DNA of 64,000 bases from an uncultured Draconibacterium sp. (GTDB lineage: Bacteria > Bacteroidota > Bacteroidia > Bacteroidales > Prolixibacteraceae). The DNA lies in assembly GCF_963676735.1 (NCBI RefSeq), contig NZ_OY781464.1:653001-717000 (forward strand). The letters are read 5' to 3'. Below, one piece after another: positions 18,994-28,054 of the stretch (positions are counted from its first letter, which is position 1; every line of letters begins with the position of its first letter). The notes below the pieces were generated by a model. That model had not been told where the DNA came from, did no database searches, and saw only the letters and a program-made list of their open reading frames with translations. The position numbers and the translations under genes are program-made.

Positions 18994-19092
18994 TTCTCGA
19001 CCCGAATAACCTGATGTTCGATTCCGTTTCAAAGAATGTGTCAAATTATGGGAAATGGTGCCTGAAGGAATTTTGTCGTTGTAAATTTAATT

Positions 19093-19100
19093 TAACTTTG
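19093..19100 (+). promoter_or_regulatory. Bacteroidota -7 box for fabD
   Basis: TAACTTTG fits TANNTTTG. A TTTG lies 17 bp upstream at 19072-19075, slightly closer than usual. The start codon is at 19135. Confidence 0.5.
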
Positions 19101-19134
19101 CGCCAGATTTTTAAAAACTAAAAATTTTAATGAG

Positions 19135-20022
19135 ATGAAAGCATTTGTATTCCCTGGTCAGGGAGCTCAATTCCCCGGAATGGGAAAGGATTTATATGAA
19201 AATTCTGCTGAAGCAAAAGCATTATTCGAAAAAGCAAACGATATTTTAGGTTTCAACATTACCGATATTATGTTTGAGGGTGAGGTTGAAGACCTGAAGC
19301 AAACTAAAGTTACTCAACCCGCCATTTTCTTACATTCGGTTTTACTGGCAAAAACATTAAAAGATTTTGCTCCTGACATGGTTGCCGGTCACTCGTTGGG
19401 CGAGTTTTCGGCACTGGTAGCAAACGGAGTATTAAATTTTGAAGATGGCTTAAAGCTGGTTGCCCAGCGTGCCATGGCTATGCAAAAAGCCTGCGAAGTG
19501 GAGCCATCAACTATGGCAGCAATTGTTGGGTTGGAAGATGCTGTGGTGGAAGAAGTTTGTGCTTCAATTGATGATGTTGTGGTACCCGCCAATTACAATT
19601 GTCCGGGGCAGTTGGTAATATCTGGTTCGGTTGCCGGAATTGATAAAGCTTGCGAGTTGCTAACTGAAAAAGGAGCTAAACGTGCCATTAAGTTGGTAGT
19701 TGGCGGTGCTTTTCACTCGCCGTTTATGGAACCTGCCCGCGAAGAGTTGGCAGCTGCTATAGAAGCTACTACATTTAATACACCTACTTGCCCGGTTTAT
19801 CAGAATGTTGATGCACAGCCGGTTTCTGATCCTGCTGTAATTAAAGAAAACCTGATTGCCCAGTTAACGGCTCCGGTAAAATGGACAAAAATTATGGAAA
19901 ACATGATTGCCGATGGAGCTACATCGTTTACCGAAGTTGGCCCGGGTAAAGTTTTACAGGGACTGGTAAAAAAAGTAGATCGTAAAATGGAAACCGTAGG
20001 TGTTAACAGCTACGAAGGATAA
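19135..20022 (+). CDS. fabD: Malonyl-CoA:ACP transacylase
   Basis: The 295-residue protein begins MKAFVFPGQGAQFPGMG. It has the acyltransferase nucleophile motif GHSLGE (S87) and the later GGAFHSPFM histidine segment. It transfers malonyl from CoA to acyl-carrier protein for fatty-acid synthesis in the cytoplasm. Length and motifs are normal for FabD. It stands alone rather than in a fab cluster and ends at a strong bidirectional terminator. Confidence 0.96.
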   Translation: MKAFVFPGQGAQFPGMGKDLYENSAEAKALFEKANDILGFNITDIMFEGEVEDLKQTKVTQPAIFLHSVLLAKTLKDFAPDMVAGHSLGEFSALVANGVLNFEDGLKLVAQRAMAMQKACEVEPSTMAAIVGLEDAVVEEVCASIDDVVVPANYNCPGQLVISGSVAGIDKACELLTEKGAKRAIKLVVGGAFHSPFMEPAREELAAAIEATTFNTPTCPVYQNVDAQPVSDPAVIKENLIAQLTAPVKWTKIMENMIADGATSFTEVGPGKVLQGLVKKVDRKMETVGVNSYEG

Positions 20023-20042
20023 AGCATTATTTACATCCAAAT

Positions 20043-20076
20043 AAAAATCCCGGACTTAACTGGTCCGGGATTTTTT
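20043..20076. terminator. Bidirectional intrinsic terminator between fabD and the NtrC-type gene
   Basis: A perfect 12-bp stem AAAAATCCCGGA (20043-20054) pairs with 20064-20075 around a 9-nt loop. T runs on both strands serve the convergent genes. Confidence 0.9.
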
Positions 20077-20094
20077 ATGGTATCAACTGATTGA

Positions 20095-21456
20095 TTAATT
20101 ATCCATGTGTTTCTGCAGCATCCGGTATATGGTAGATTTACCGATACCCAGTTTAGATGCCACCAAACGAACATTTTGATTGTATTTGTTTAAAAAGAAT
20201 TTTACGATTTCGTTGTTGTATTCTTCCAGTGTTTTTTCCTGTGCCAAAAGGTTTTGTACACTTTCATCCACATTCATATTCAGGTGGCTGGGTTTTATTA
20301 CATCGCGGCTACACATTACGCAGGCCAGTTCCATAATTGCTTTTAGCTCTCGTATATTACCCGGATAGTGGTAGTTTGATAACATTTGTTTGGCTTCAGC
20401 TGATATGGTTTTCTGGTCCATTTCGTTTTCGCGGCAAAATTCATCAACAAAAAACTTAGCCAGCAAAATTTTGTCATTTCCGCGCTGGCGCAAGGGCGGA
20501 ATCTCTATTGGTAAACCCAGTAAACGATAATAAAGGTCTTGTCTGAATTTATCGTCGGCAGATAGGGCTGCCAGGTTTTTGTGAGTTGCCGTAATAATTC
20601 GTACATCAAGCGGAATAAGATCGTGCCCACCCAGGCGAACCAACTCGCGCTCTTGCAGCACACGTAATAATTTGGCCTGAAGGTTCAGGTTTAAGTCGGC
20701 AATTTCATCCAGGAAAAGCGTCCCACCATTGGCAGCTTCAAACTTTCCTATTTTTTGAAAATCGGCACCTGTAAATGCACCTTTTTCGTGCCCAAAAAGT
20801 TCGCTCTCAATTAAACCCTCCGGAATAGCCGATACGTTAACGGCAATAAAAGGCTTGGCACTGCGTCGAGAGTTATAGTGAATTCCTTTGGCCACCAGTT
20901 CTTTACCGGTACCTGTTTCTCCTGAGATAGATACCGAAATATTCGTTTGTGTGGCTTTGTTCATTAATTCAAAAACATGCTCAATTTCGCGGCTGTTGCC
21001 TTTAATCAGGTTTTTGAAATTGTATTTTTCCTTAACGGCTTCTTTTAAATTGGTATTTTCGGTTTGTAACTGGTCGGTTTTGTAAATATTTTTTATAATG
21101 TTGCTCAGCTTTTCCCGTGTGTCAGGTGCTTTCATTATATAATCGTACGCGCCATTTTTCATTAGCTCAATTGCTGTAGAAATATTATCCTGCGCCGAGA
21201 TAACAATTACATGGGTGTTCGGAATTTTATCCTGAATTTTGGCAAGAACCTCTTTCCCGGTCATATCAGGCAAAGTATAGTCGAGCGTAACTACATCAGG
21301 TTTTTCTCCCATTGCATTTATAAAGTCGGTACCATTATGGAATACTTTAACTTGCAGCTGGTCGTCTAAGAGTTGTTTTTTGAGTACCCGGGCATAAAGT
21401 ACGTTGTCTTCAACAATAAAAACTTTGTACTGATTTTTTAGTTTTTGGTTGGCCAT
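20095..21456 (-). CDS. NtrC-family sigma-54-dependent response regulator
   Basis: The 453-residue protein has a receiver domain (phosphoacceptor D59 in VVTLDYTLPDM, K109) and an AAA+ domain with Walker A GETGTGKE (179-186) and the sigma-54 contact loop GAFTGA (226-231). It ends in a Fis-type helix-turn-helix (VASKLGIGKSTIYRMLQKHM). It should activate sigma-54 promoters after phosphorylation. No histidine kinase is adjacent, so it is an orphan in this window. Palindromic TCCCAT/ATGGGA-type sites just upstream of its start may be its own binding sites. Confidence 0.93.
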   Translation of the reverse strand: MANQKLKNQYKVFIVEDNVLYARVLKKQLLDDQLQVKVFHNGTDFINAMGEKPDVVTLDYTLPDMTGKEVLAKIQDKIPNTHVIVISAQDNISTAIELMKNGAYDYIMKAPDTREKLSNIIKNIYKTDQLQTENTNLKEAVKEKYNFKNLIKGNSREIEHVFELMNKATQTNISVSISGETGTGKELVAKGIHYNSRRSAKPFIAVNVSAIPEGLIESELFGHEKGAFTGADFQKIGKFEAANGGTLFLDEIADLNLNLQAKLLRVLQERELVRLGGHDLIPLDVRIITATHKNLAALSADDKFRQDLYYRLLGLPIEIPPLRQRGNDKILLAKFFVDEFCRENEMDQKTISAEAKQMLSNYHYPGNIRELKAIMELACVMCSRDVIKPSHLNMNVDESVQNLLAQEKTLEEYNNEIVKFFLNKYNQNVRLVASKLGIGKSTIYRMLQKHMDN

Positions 21457-21793
21457 ATTTTCTATATTTAGAAAGCCTAAAAATACTCAAAACATGGGAC
21501 AAATCAAAAGATATGTCCATATTATGGAAAAAATGGCGACTAAATTCCCATTATAGAATTTTAGGATATGAATTTGTTAAAATTTGGGGTGAAATAATTG
21601 TGCCGTTTTGTTGTATTTGTTGGCAAAAGCAAGAAAAAATAAAATATCAGCGTCATACCTAATGTATATTGAATTGTATTGTTAAATTTAAACGAACGAA
21701 ATGAAACAGCTACTATCATGTATCATTTTAAGTAGCTGGTGATGTATGATAGGAGTTGCCGATAAAAATAAAAATTTATAAATAAGTGAAATT
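21457..21793. other. 337-bp divergent intergenic region
   Basis: The region separates the NtrC-type gene (minus) from the flavin reductase-rubredoxin gene (plus). It contains the palindrome TCCATATTATGGA (21516-21528), the related TTCCCATTATAGAA (21545-21558), and near the plus-strand gene two overlapping hairpins (21708-21752) with a possible 13-codon ORF at 21701-21742 (MKQLLSCIILSSW). No exact sigma-54 consensus was found by eye. Confidence 0.5.
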
Positions 21794-22534
21794 ATGAATT
21801 ATTCCGCATTTCATAAACTGTCATATGGGTTGTATGTAATTGCAACAGAGCTAAATGGAGAGAAAGTAGGCTACATTGCCAATACGGCATTTCAAATTAC
21901 TGCCGAACCATCAAAAATTGCAATCAGTTGTCATAAACAAAACCATAGTGCCCAGAAAATAATTGATAGTAAAAAATTTTCCATTTCGGTTCTGAAAAAG
22001 GAAGTCGATACATCTCTGATCGGTAAGTTTGGCTTTATGTCGGGGGCCGATATTGATAAATTTCAGGGGGTTGAAACTATTGTAGCAAAAACGGGTGCGC
22101 CAATTGTAGTCGATTCATCGGTGGCATGGTTTGATTGTAAAGTGCTTGATTACAGTGATGTGGGTTCGCATTATCTGATTATAGCCGAGGTGGTTGATGG
22201 TGATAAATTATCGGATGAAGAGCCGCTTACTTATGCGTATTATCATGCAAAATACAAAATGTTGTCGCCTAAAAACGCACCAACTTATATTGAAAAGGAA
22301 AAATTGGGCGATGAGCCAGAACCGGTAGTTTACGAAGAAATTAATGAAGAAGTGTCAGTCCACACATCGGGCGATGATGGCATTTTTTCGTGCAATATTT
22401 GTGGCTACCAATACGATCCGGAAGAGGGTGACCCGGCATTGGGTATTCCTCCGGGAACACCTTTTGAAGATTTGCCCGACGATTGGAAATGCCCCTTGTG
22501 TAATGCCTCAAAAGAGGATTTTACCAAAGTGTAG
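21794..22534 (+). CDS. Flavin reductase-rubredoxin fusion
   Basis: The 246-residue protein has an N-terminal FMN-binding flavin-reductase domain (about 1-155, beginning [19 protein letters not shown]). A linker leads to a C-terminal rubredoxin (about 195-246) with [10 protein letters not shown] and CPLC iron ligands. The same arrangement occurs in high-molecular-weight rubredoxins of anaerobes, which pass electrons from NAD(P)H to flavodiiron proteins for O2 or NO detoxification. No flavodiiron gene lies nearby. The redox role is established for the family; the partner is unknown here. Confidence 0.85.
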   Translation: MNYSAFHKLSYGLYVIATELNGEKVGYIANTAFQITAEPSKIAISCHKQNHSAQKIIDSKKFSISVLKKEVDTSLIGKFGFMSGADIDKFQGVETIVAKTGAPIVVDSSVAWFDCKVLDYSDVGSHYLIIAEVVDGDKLSDEEPLTYAYYHAKYKMLSPKNAPTYIEKEKLGDEPEPVVYEEINEEVSVHTSGDDGIFSCNICGYQYDPEEGDPALGIPPGTPFEDLPDDWKCPLCNASKEDFTKV

Positions 22535-22544
22535 GGGGTAGTTG

Positions 22545-22781
22545 TTAAAGTGTCCGGTGCGAGCCATCGCAAAATGGCTTTGCTTTTGAATGTTTGCACT
22601 GGCATAACCATACTTCTTTTTTTACATCAATGGTAAACGACTGGGGTGCAAATTCAGTTCCCCGGTGCGAACCATCGCAAAAAGGTTGCGTTTTACTTTT
22701 TCCGCAGGCGCACCAGTAGTAGGTACCGGGTTCAAGTGTTAGTGCTTTTGGTGCTTTGTCAGCAATTACAGGCTTCTGCAT
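22545..22781 (-). CDS. Tandem CDGSH iron-sulfur protein
   Basis: This 78-residue protein carries two CDGSH motifs, CACGKSKTQPFCDGSH and CQCKHSKAKPFCDGSH. Each is the 3Cys-1His ligand set for a [2Fe-2S] cluster. It is likely a cytoplasmic redox or Fe-S transfer protein. It is convergent with the flavin reductase-rubredoxin gene, with only 10 bp between stop codons. That pairs two small redox proteins, although they are not co-transcribed. Confidence 0.9.
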   Translation of the reverse strand: MQKPVIADKAPKALTLEPGTYYWCACGKSKTQPFCDGSHRGTEFAPQSFTIDVKKEVWLCQCKHSKAKPFCDGSHRTL

Positions 22782-22817
22782 ATTTTGTTAATTTTAATGT
22801 TCAATAAAGATATAACT

Positions 22818-23930
22818 ATGATACGGAATATTTTGTTTGCTTACGTTCTTTTCTTGTTTATTGTTACCATTGGCAATGCCCAGGAAAAACAGATGTTTTA
22901 TGTTGGTACATTTACTACGGAAGGTGCTGAGGGAATTTACTATTGCAGTTTAAATTCACAATCCGGAGAAATTTCTTTAGAAAATACTTTTAAGGGGGTT
23001 GATAATCCTTCTTTTTTACGTCTTAGCCCGCAGAAAGATTTTCTGTATGTGGTAACTCGGGCTACACCGCAGGTTGAACCTTCGGGAGGTTTTATTTCGG
23101 CCTACCAGGTTGGAGAAAAAGGGGAGCTTCATTTCATAAACAAACAAGTATCGAATGGTGCCGGGCCCTGCCATGTTGATGTTGCGCCTGATGGAAAGTT
23201 TGTGGCTATCGCAACCTACGGCGGAGGAACAACATCGGTTTATGCGGTAAATGAAAATGGTGGTGTAGAACCGGCATTAACGGTTGTTAAAAACTCGGGT
23301 AATGGGCTGCATCCCAACCAGAAAAGCCCGCACGCACATTCCATAAAATTTTCGCCTAAAGGGCCGGGTATTTTTAGTGCCGATTTAGGAACCGACCAAC
23401 TAAACATCTTTCATTTTGAGAACGGAAGCTTTGGAAGATATGAGCAGGAATTTGTGAAACTACCTGCAGGTGCGGGGCCACGGCATTTTGTTTTTCATCC
23501 TGAAGAAGAAGTTATCTATGTGATAAATGAGCTGAATTCAACAATTTCAGCCATAAAAAAAGAAAACGAGAAGTGGTATGTTTTTCAGAACATATCAACC
23601 TTGCCCGATGATTTTAAAGGGGAAAGTAATTGTGCAGACATTCATTTATCAAAAGATGGCCAGTATTTATACGGCTCGAACAGGGGGCATAATTCTATTG
23701 CTGTTTTTAAGGTTAATGCCAATCAGAAGCTATCCTTTTTAGGAACTGTACCGGTAGAGGGCAACTGGCCACGAAACTTTGGCATAAGCCCCGATGGAAA
23801 CTGGATGTTGGTTGCTAACCAAAGAAGCCATAATATTACTGTTTTTCGGATGAACCACGAAACCGGTATGCCTGAGTTTTCAGGTAAACAAATAGATTTA
23901 CCGGCACCGGTGTGTATTGAATACCAGTAG
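22818..23930 (+). CDS. Secreted lactonase-family beta-propeller (6-phosphogluconolactonase-like)
   Basis: The protein is 370 residues from ATG 22818, which gives the signal peptide MIRNILFAYVLFLFIVTIGNAQ; upstream in-frame starts would bury that signal. The mature part is a seven-bladed propeller of the YbhE/Pgl lactonase family, with FYVGTFTTEGAEGIYY, NGAGPCHVDVAPDGKFVAIATYGGG and GAGPRHFVFHPEEEVIYVINE. Cytoplasmic members hydrolyse 6-phosphogluconolactone. Because this one is exported, the substrate is more likely another sugar lactone. Confidence 0.8.
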   Translation: MIRNILFAYVLFLFIVTIGNAQEKQMFYVGTFTTEGAEGIYYCSLNSQSGEISLENTFKGVDNPSFLRLSPQKDFLYVVTRATPQVEPSGGFISAYQVGEKGELHFINKQVSNGAGPCHVDVAPDGKFVAIATYGGGTTSVYAVNENGGVEPALTVVKNSGNGLHPNQKSPHAHSIKFSPKGPGIFSADLGTDQLNIFHFENGSFGRYEQEFVKLPAGAGPRHFVFHPEEEVIYVINELNSTISAIKKENEKWYVFQNISTLPDDFKGESNCADIHLSKDGQYLYGSNRGHNSIAVFKVNANQKLSFLGTVPVEGNWPRNFGISPDGNWMLVANQRSHNITVFRMNHETGMPEFSGKQIDLPAPVCIEYQ

Positions 23931-23933
23931 TTG

Positions 23934-24557
23934 TTAACTCAATTTAGAGCTGATAAGTTTAATGAACTCCTCGCGTGTAGCTACTTTCTCAAAAGCCCCG
24001 GTAAAATCAGATGTTGTGGTAATAGAATGTTGTTTTTGTACACCGCGCATCTGCATGCAAAGGTGTTGTGCCTCAATTACTACGGCTACCCCCAACGGTT
24101 TTAAAGTTTCCTGAATGCAGTCTTTAATCTGTGTGGTTAAACGTTCCTGTACTTGCAGCCGACGGGCAAAAACATCAACCACCCGCGCAATTTTGCTTAA
24201 TCCGGTAATGGTGCCGTTCGGGATGTAGGCTACATGTGCTTTGCCAATAAACGGAAGCATGTGGTGTTCACACATCGAGTAAATCTCAATATCTTTTACA
24301 ATAACCATTTGGCGGTAATCTTCTTTAAACATGGCTGATTGCAAAATCTCCACCGGATCCATTTGGTAACCCTGCAGCAGGAACTGCATGGCTTTGGCTA
24401 CTCTTTCAGGCGTTTTATCCAACCCCTCGCGCAAAGGGTCTTCGCCAACAATACTTAAAATTTTTTTGTAATGGCCCGAGAGTTTTTCTGTTGCTTCTTC
24501 ATTAAAAAGGTCATTTCTCTGGTAACCATTCGAGTTGTTATTCTTCGGTGAACACAT
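23934..24557 (-). CDS. folE: GTP cyclohydrolase I
   Basis: The 207-residue protein has the zinc and active-site motif [32 protein letters not shown] and [11 protein letters not shown]. It converts GTP to 7,8-dihydroneopterin triphosphate, the first step to folate or queuosine precursors. The divergent N-terminus ([13 protein letters not shown]) is low complexity. It converges with the lactonase-like gene, with a 3-bp gap. Confidence 0.96.
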   Translation of the reverse strand: MCSPKNNNSNGYQRNDLFNEEATEKLSGHYKKILSIVGEDPLREGLDKTPERVAKAMQFLLQGYQMDPVEILQSAMFKEDYRQMVIVKDIEIYSMCEHHMLPFIGKAHVAYIPNGTITGLSKIARVVDVFARRLQVQERLTTQIKDCIQETLKPLGVAVVIEAQHLCMQMRGVQKQHSITTTSDFTGAFEKVATREEFIKLISSKLS

Positions 24558-24742
24558 TTTGTTTACATTTTATTAGCTACAAAGATTAACTTTTTTTTAT
24601 AAAATCAGTATGAATGAGTAGACGGAATGAAAATCAAGCTGTTGGATGCAGTTTGATAACAGGGGAATAAATACAGATAGTAAGCAACTGTGAGATTGGA
24701 TTTAGAGTTGGAGAGAAACGAAAAAATACAAACATTAATTGT

Positions 24743-25429
24743 ATGGAAATTTTGATTGTAGCAGCCACTACAATGGAAATAAAGTTGATTGTTGATGAGC
24801 TGGAGAAGGTTGAAGAATTAAGTCATTTGGTAAAATCATATCGGCTTGGCGGCTTAAGTATCGATATCCTGGTAGCTGGAATCGGAACCTCGTTTACCAC
24901 TTTTCACTTGGTAAATGCTTTACGCGATAAGAAATATGATGCGGTAATAAACATTGGTGTAGCCGGAAGCCTCACCCGTGAGCTTAAAATTGGTGAGGTA
25001 GTAAATGTTTACAGCGATGAGTATGCCGACCTGGGTATAGAAAAACAGCATGAATTTTTAACCCTTTTTGAATCGGGGTATTTAAATGTTAACGAGTTTC
25101 CTTTTGAAAATGGCCAGCTAAAAGCAAGTAACTCAAACGGCTGGATCAAGTTAAAAAAAGTAAAGGGCATTACTACCAATAAAAGTTATGGCCGCGATAG
25201 CAGTATTGCTGAAATTAAGGAAAAATTTACCGCACACGTTGAGTCGATGGAAGGCGCTGCCGTATTTTACGTGTGTAACTGGCTGGGGGTAAGCTGTTAC
25301 CAGCTACGATCGGTTTCAAATTATGTCGAACCCCGCGATTCGGAAAAGTGGAATATACCGCTTGCTCTTGAAAATTTGAAAGAAGAAGTAATCGGTATTT
25401 TAAGGCTGATACCTGTGCCGGTAAATTAA
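24743..25429 (+). CDS. mqnB: Futalosine hydrolase
   Basis: The 228-residue nucleoside phosphorylase-fold protein has VAGIGTSFTTFHLVNAL, INIGVAGSL, VESMEGAAVFYVC and LRSVSNYVEPRD, a pattern typical of MqnB. It cleaves futalosine to dehypoxanthine futalosine and hypoxanthine in the alternative menaquinone pathway. That suggests menaquinone is made through futalosine in this organism. MTA/SAH nucleosidase is the nearest alternative, but the motif set favours MqnB. Confidence 0.88.
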   Translation: MEILIVAATTMEIKLIVDELEKVEELSHLVKSYRLGGLSIDILVAGIGTSFTTFHLVNALRDKKYDAVINIGVAGSLTRELKIGEVVNVYSDEYADLGIEKQHEFLTLFESGYLNVNEFPFENGQLKASNSNGWIKLKKVKGITTNKSYGRDSSIAEIKEKFTAHVESMEGAAVFYVCNWLGVSCYQLRSVSNYVEPRDSEKWNIPLALENLKEEVIGILRLIPVPVN

Positions 25430-25459
25430 AAAGCGTTTATAAATTGTGCCTTCTTTTTA

Positions 25460-25552
25460 AAGAACAGCCCTCGACTATTTTCACTCAACACGGTTTAAAT
25501 AAAAACTCAATGTAAAAAAGCAACCAAAAACATGCTTAAACCGTCTGTTCTT
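25460..25552. repeat. Nested inverted repeat between mqnB and hldD
   Basis: AAGAACAG (25460-25467) pairs with CTGTTCTT (25545-25552), and ACGGTTTAA (25490-25498) pairs with TTAAACCGT (25536-25544). On the right side the two arms are contiguous; on the left they are 22 nt apart. The structure could be a transcribed hairpin with a bulge. Confidence 0.5.
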
Positions 25553-25693
25553 ACAGATATTTTTGTCTATTAAAAAAAGTTAAATTTATTTTGCGTTGCG
25601 TACAATAAAAAACACTGGAGGTAGTTTTAAATACAGAAGCCACATTTTTCAGAAAACAGAGTTTTTTGCTGTACCAAACGAAACCGCGTTAAG

Positions 25694-26659
25694 ATGATAG
25701 TTGTAACAGGAGCTGCCGGATTTATCGGAAGTTATTTAGTAGGAAAACTCAACAAAGCAGGTTATAACGACCTGGTATTGGTTGACAAATTTGATGACCC
25801 CTGGAAAGATTTAAATCTGTTAAAAAAGAAATATCAGAAATTTATTGACCGCGACGATTTTTTTAAATGGTTAATAAAAAATGCCCGGGATGTTGATTTT
25901 ATCTTTCACCTTGGAGCGCGAACCGATACCGTTGGGCAGGAACCGGAGCTTTATCAGCAACTTAACTTAATTTATTCACAACGGCTGTGGAATATCTGTT
26001 CCGAAATTCAGGTGCCATTGTTGTACGCTTCTTCTGCGGCAACCTACGGAAATGGAGAAGATGGTTTTTCCGATGAGCATCAAAAAATTCAGGATCTAAG
26101 GCCACTAAATCTTTATGGCTGGTCGAAACACGATTTTGATGTTTGGGCATTAAAACAGTTTCGTACGCCACCATTTTGGGCTGGCATGAAATTTTTTAAT
26201 GTTTATGGCCCAAACGAATACCATAAAGGAAGGATGGCTTCAGTAGTGTTACATGCCTACAAAACCATAAAAGAAACAGGCCACATGCACTTGTTCCGTT
26301 CGCACCACAAAGCATACAAAGATGGCGAACAGAGCCGCGACTTTATATACGTAGAAGATATTGCCGATGTAATGATGTTTTTTATGGAAAATCAGGATAA
26401 TTCAGGCATTTATAACGTGGGAACCGGAAAAGCCCGCTCTTTTCTTGACCTTACTAAAGCGGTGTTTGATAGTATGAACAAAAATCCGGAAATATCATTT
26501 ATTGACACACCTGTTGATTTGCGTGGAAGGTACCAGTATTTTACCGAAGCAGAAATGCAAAAGTTGCGCGATGTTGGCTATAATAAATCGTTTGTTGAAT
26601 TGGAAGACGGCGTTAACGAGTATGTAAATAAGTACTTGTTGGATGAAGCGTGTTTTTAA
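25694..26659 (+). CDS. hldD: ADP-L-glycero-D-manno-heptose-6-epimerase
   Basis: The 321-residue extended SDR protein begins MIVVTGAAGFIGSYLVGKL and has active-site ASSAATYG and NLYGWSKHDFD (Tyr-x3-Lys). KFFNVYGPNEYHKGRMASV and QSRDFIYVEDIADVM are characteristic of HldD. It epimerises ADP-D-glycero-D-manno-heptose for LPS inner core synthesis. Other hld genes are not in this window. Confidence 0.92.
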   Translation: MIVVTGAAGFIGSYLVGKLNKAGYNDLVLVDKFDDPWKDLNLLKKKYQKFIDRDDFFKWLIKNARDVDFIFHLGARTDTVGQEPELYQQLNLIYSQRLWNICSEIQVPLLYASSAATYGNGEDGFSDEHQKIQDLRPLNLYGWSKHDFDVWALKQFRTPPFWAGMKFFNVYGPNEYHKGRMASVVLHAYKTIKETGHMHLFRSHHKAYKDGEQSRDFIYVEDIADVMMFFMENQDNSGIYNVGTGKARSFLDLTKAVFDSMNKNPEISFIDTPVDLRGRYQYFTEAEMQKLRDVGYNKSFVELEDGVNEYVNKYLLDEACF

Positions 26660-26713
26660 CAATCGGTTTCATTTTTATCCGAATAGTTTTATTTTTACCT
26701 CAAACAGCAATTA

Positions 26714-27391
26714 ATGAAAAAGATTTTGCTTCATATTCTTTTTGTTGCAATTGTTTTTGCCGATTTATTAGGCGAGTACTTACATAATCCACAGATTGAT
26801 TGTTTTGCCAAACCTTTATTGCTCATATGGATTGCGGGCTACTTTTTTTTACATGCAAGAAATATTGATAAGAAGGTGGTAGTGTTTGCCGGCTTTGCCT
26901 TTCTTTTTAGCTGGATTGGCGACCTTTTTATGATGTTTGCCGCAGATTTTTTATACTTTGTTTGTGGTATCGCTTCGTTTTTGATTGCCCAGGTGGTTTA
27001 TTCTTTTTTGTTTTTGCGAACTATTGATCTTTCAGGGAAAAAACCATTTTTAAAAAAGAAACCCATGTGGTTAATCCCGTACATCGCTTTTGGGCTTGTC
27101 GTTTATATTGTGCTTTTTCCACAGCTTGATCTTTTGCTACGTATTGCAATTTTTGTTTATGTGCTTGCCATTTTGGGTATGTCGGCCATGGCTTTAAACC
27201 GCTTTGGCAACGGTCATCCCATAAGTTTTAGTCTGGTGTTTACAGGTTCGTTGTTTTTTGTATTATCCGATTCGTTGATTGCTGTAAATCGTTTTCTTGT
27301 ATCAATTCCATACGAAGGATTGTTGGTAATGGTGTGCTACATTGCCGCCCAATACCTTATTATGTTGGGATTGTTGAAACAATACGAATAA
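26714..27391 (+). CDS. YhhN-family lysoplasmalogenase-like membrane protein
   Basis: The 225-residue protein has about eight hydrophobic helices and the YhhN/TMEM86 pattern: FAGFAFLFSWIGDLFMM, GIASFLIAQVVYSFLF and GSLFFVLSDSLIAVNRF, with conserved acidic residues in helices (D of IGDLF and of LSDS). Family members hydrolyse the vinyl-ether bond of lysoplasmalogens. It follows hldD by about 55 bp on the same strand, so it may be co-transcribed. Confidence 0.8.
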   Translation: MKKILLHILFVAIVFADLLGEYLHNPQIDCFAKPLLLIWIAGYFFLHARNIDKKVVVFAGFAFLFSWIGDLFMMFAADFLYFVCGIASFLIAQVVYSFLFLRTIDLSGKKPFLKKKPMWLIPYIAFGLVVYIVLFPQLDLLLRIAIFVYVLAILGMSAMALNRFGNGHPISFSLVFTGSLFFVLSDSLIAVNRFLVSIPYEGLLVMVCYIAAQYLIMLGLLKQYE

Positions 27392-27466
27392 AATATCCCG
27401 ACTTTTCAACCGGAATGAATCTTTTTGATGAAGCTCATCTAGTGGATTTGTTGTTCCATCTTCTTA

Positions 27467-27580
27467 TCCTTCCCTGCAAGCAAGGAAGGACGATCGGTTG
27501 TTGGTTTAAAACAAATTCTATGAGGTTATTTAATTGTTTATTTCTTATTGCGGGCAATCGTCTTTCCCTTCCACGAAGGG
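27467..27580. repeat. Pair of REP-like palindromes in inverted orientation
   Basis: One hairpin (27467-27490, TCCTTCCC..AAGGAAGGA) and a second (27566-27580, CCCTTCcacGAAGGG) are each flanked by an ACGAT/ATCGT motif pointing towards the other. They form an inverted pair about 70 bp apart in an otherwise empty 255-bp gap. The layout resembles REP/BIME-type repeats; copy number elsewhere cannot be judged. Confidence 0.45.
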
Positions 27581-27646
27581 AGAGACAGGAGAGAGGGTAG
27601 CGATTTGTATTTATCTCGTAGTATTGCGATCCTAAGTGTATTTGGT

Positions 27647-28054
27647 TCAGGCAAAAATTTTGCTGTTCGAGCTAATGAATTTGTCGATAAATATAAGCAC
27701 TGATACCGCAATTGTAATTCCGGCAATACTTAACGGCAATGTTCCCAATTTACTGAAGAATGATTGATAATCTTCTGATAATCCCTGTCCGGCCTCCGGA
27801 AGAAGTTGTCCAATCTGGCTGTCGGTCTGCACACCTGCATTATTTACAAAAAAGATGGCTGCAAGTAATACGATAAAAAGTATAGAAATAATCCAGAATC
27901 CTTTACCCAAAACCTTTTCCGATTTAATTTTTTCCAACACATTATTTTCCTCAAAAATCTTGTTCATTACATTTACTGTAAATTTCGAACCTGGTTTTTC
28001 CAGTTTCATATTTTGCAGCAATGCTTTTAATTTTATGTCTTCCAGTTCGTTCAT
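27647..28054 (-). CDS. Probable membrane-bound anti-sigma or sigma-operon partner protein
   Basis: The 135-residue protein has a charged N-terminal cytoplasmic segment of about 50 residues (LQNMKLEKPGSKFTVNVMNKIFEE) and two TM helices (near 53-70 and 107-125) with a short loop between. Its start overlaps the ECF sigma stop by 4 bp, implying translational coupling. By position and topology it is probably the cognate anti-sigma factor, but no zinc motif (HxxxCxxC) is present and no family was recognised. Confidence 0.65.
   Translation of the reverse strand: MNELEDIKLKALLQNMKLEKPGSKFTVNVMNKIFEENNVLEKIKSEKVLGKGFWIISILFIVLLAAIFFVNNAGVQTDSQIGQLLPEAGQGLSEDYQSFFSKLGTLPLSIAGITIAVSVLIFIDKFISSNSKIFA

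Noticed and set aside
21457..21793. Sigma-54 promoter near the NtrC-type regulator
   Set aside because: No TGGCAC-N5-TTGC match could be found by eye on either strand.
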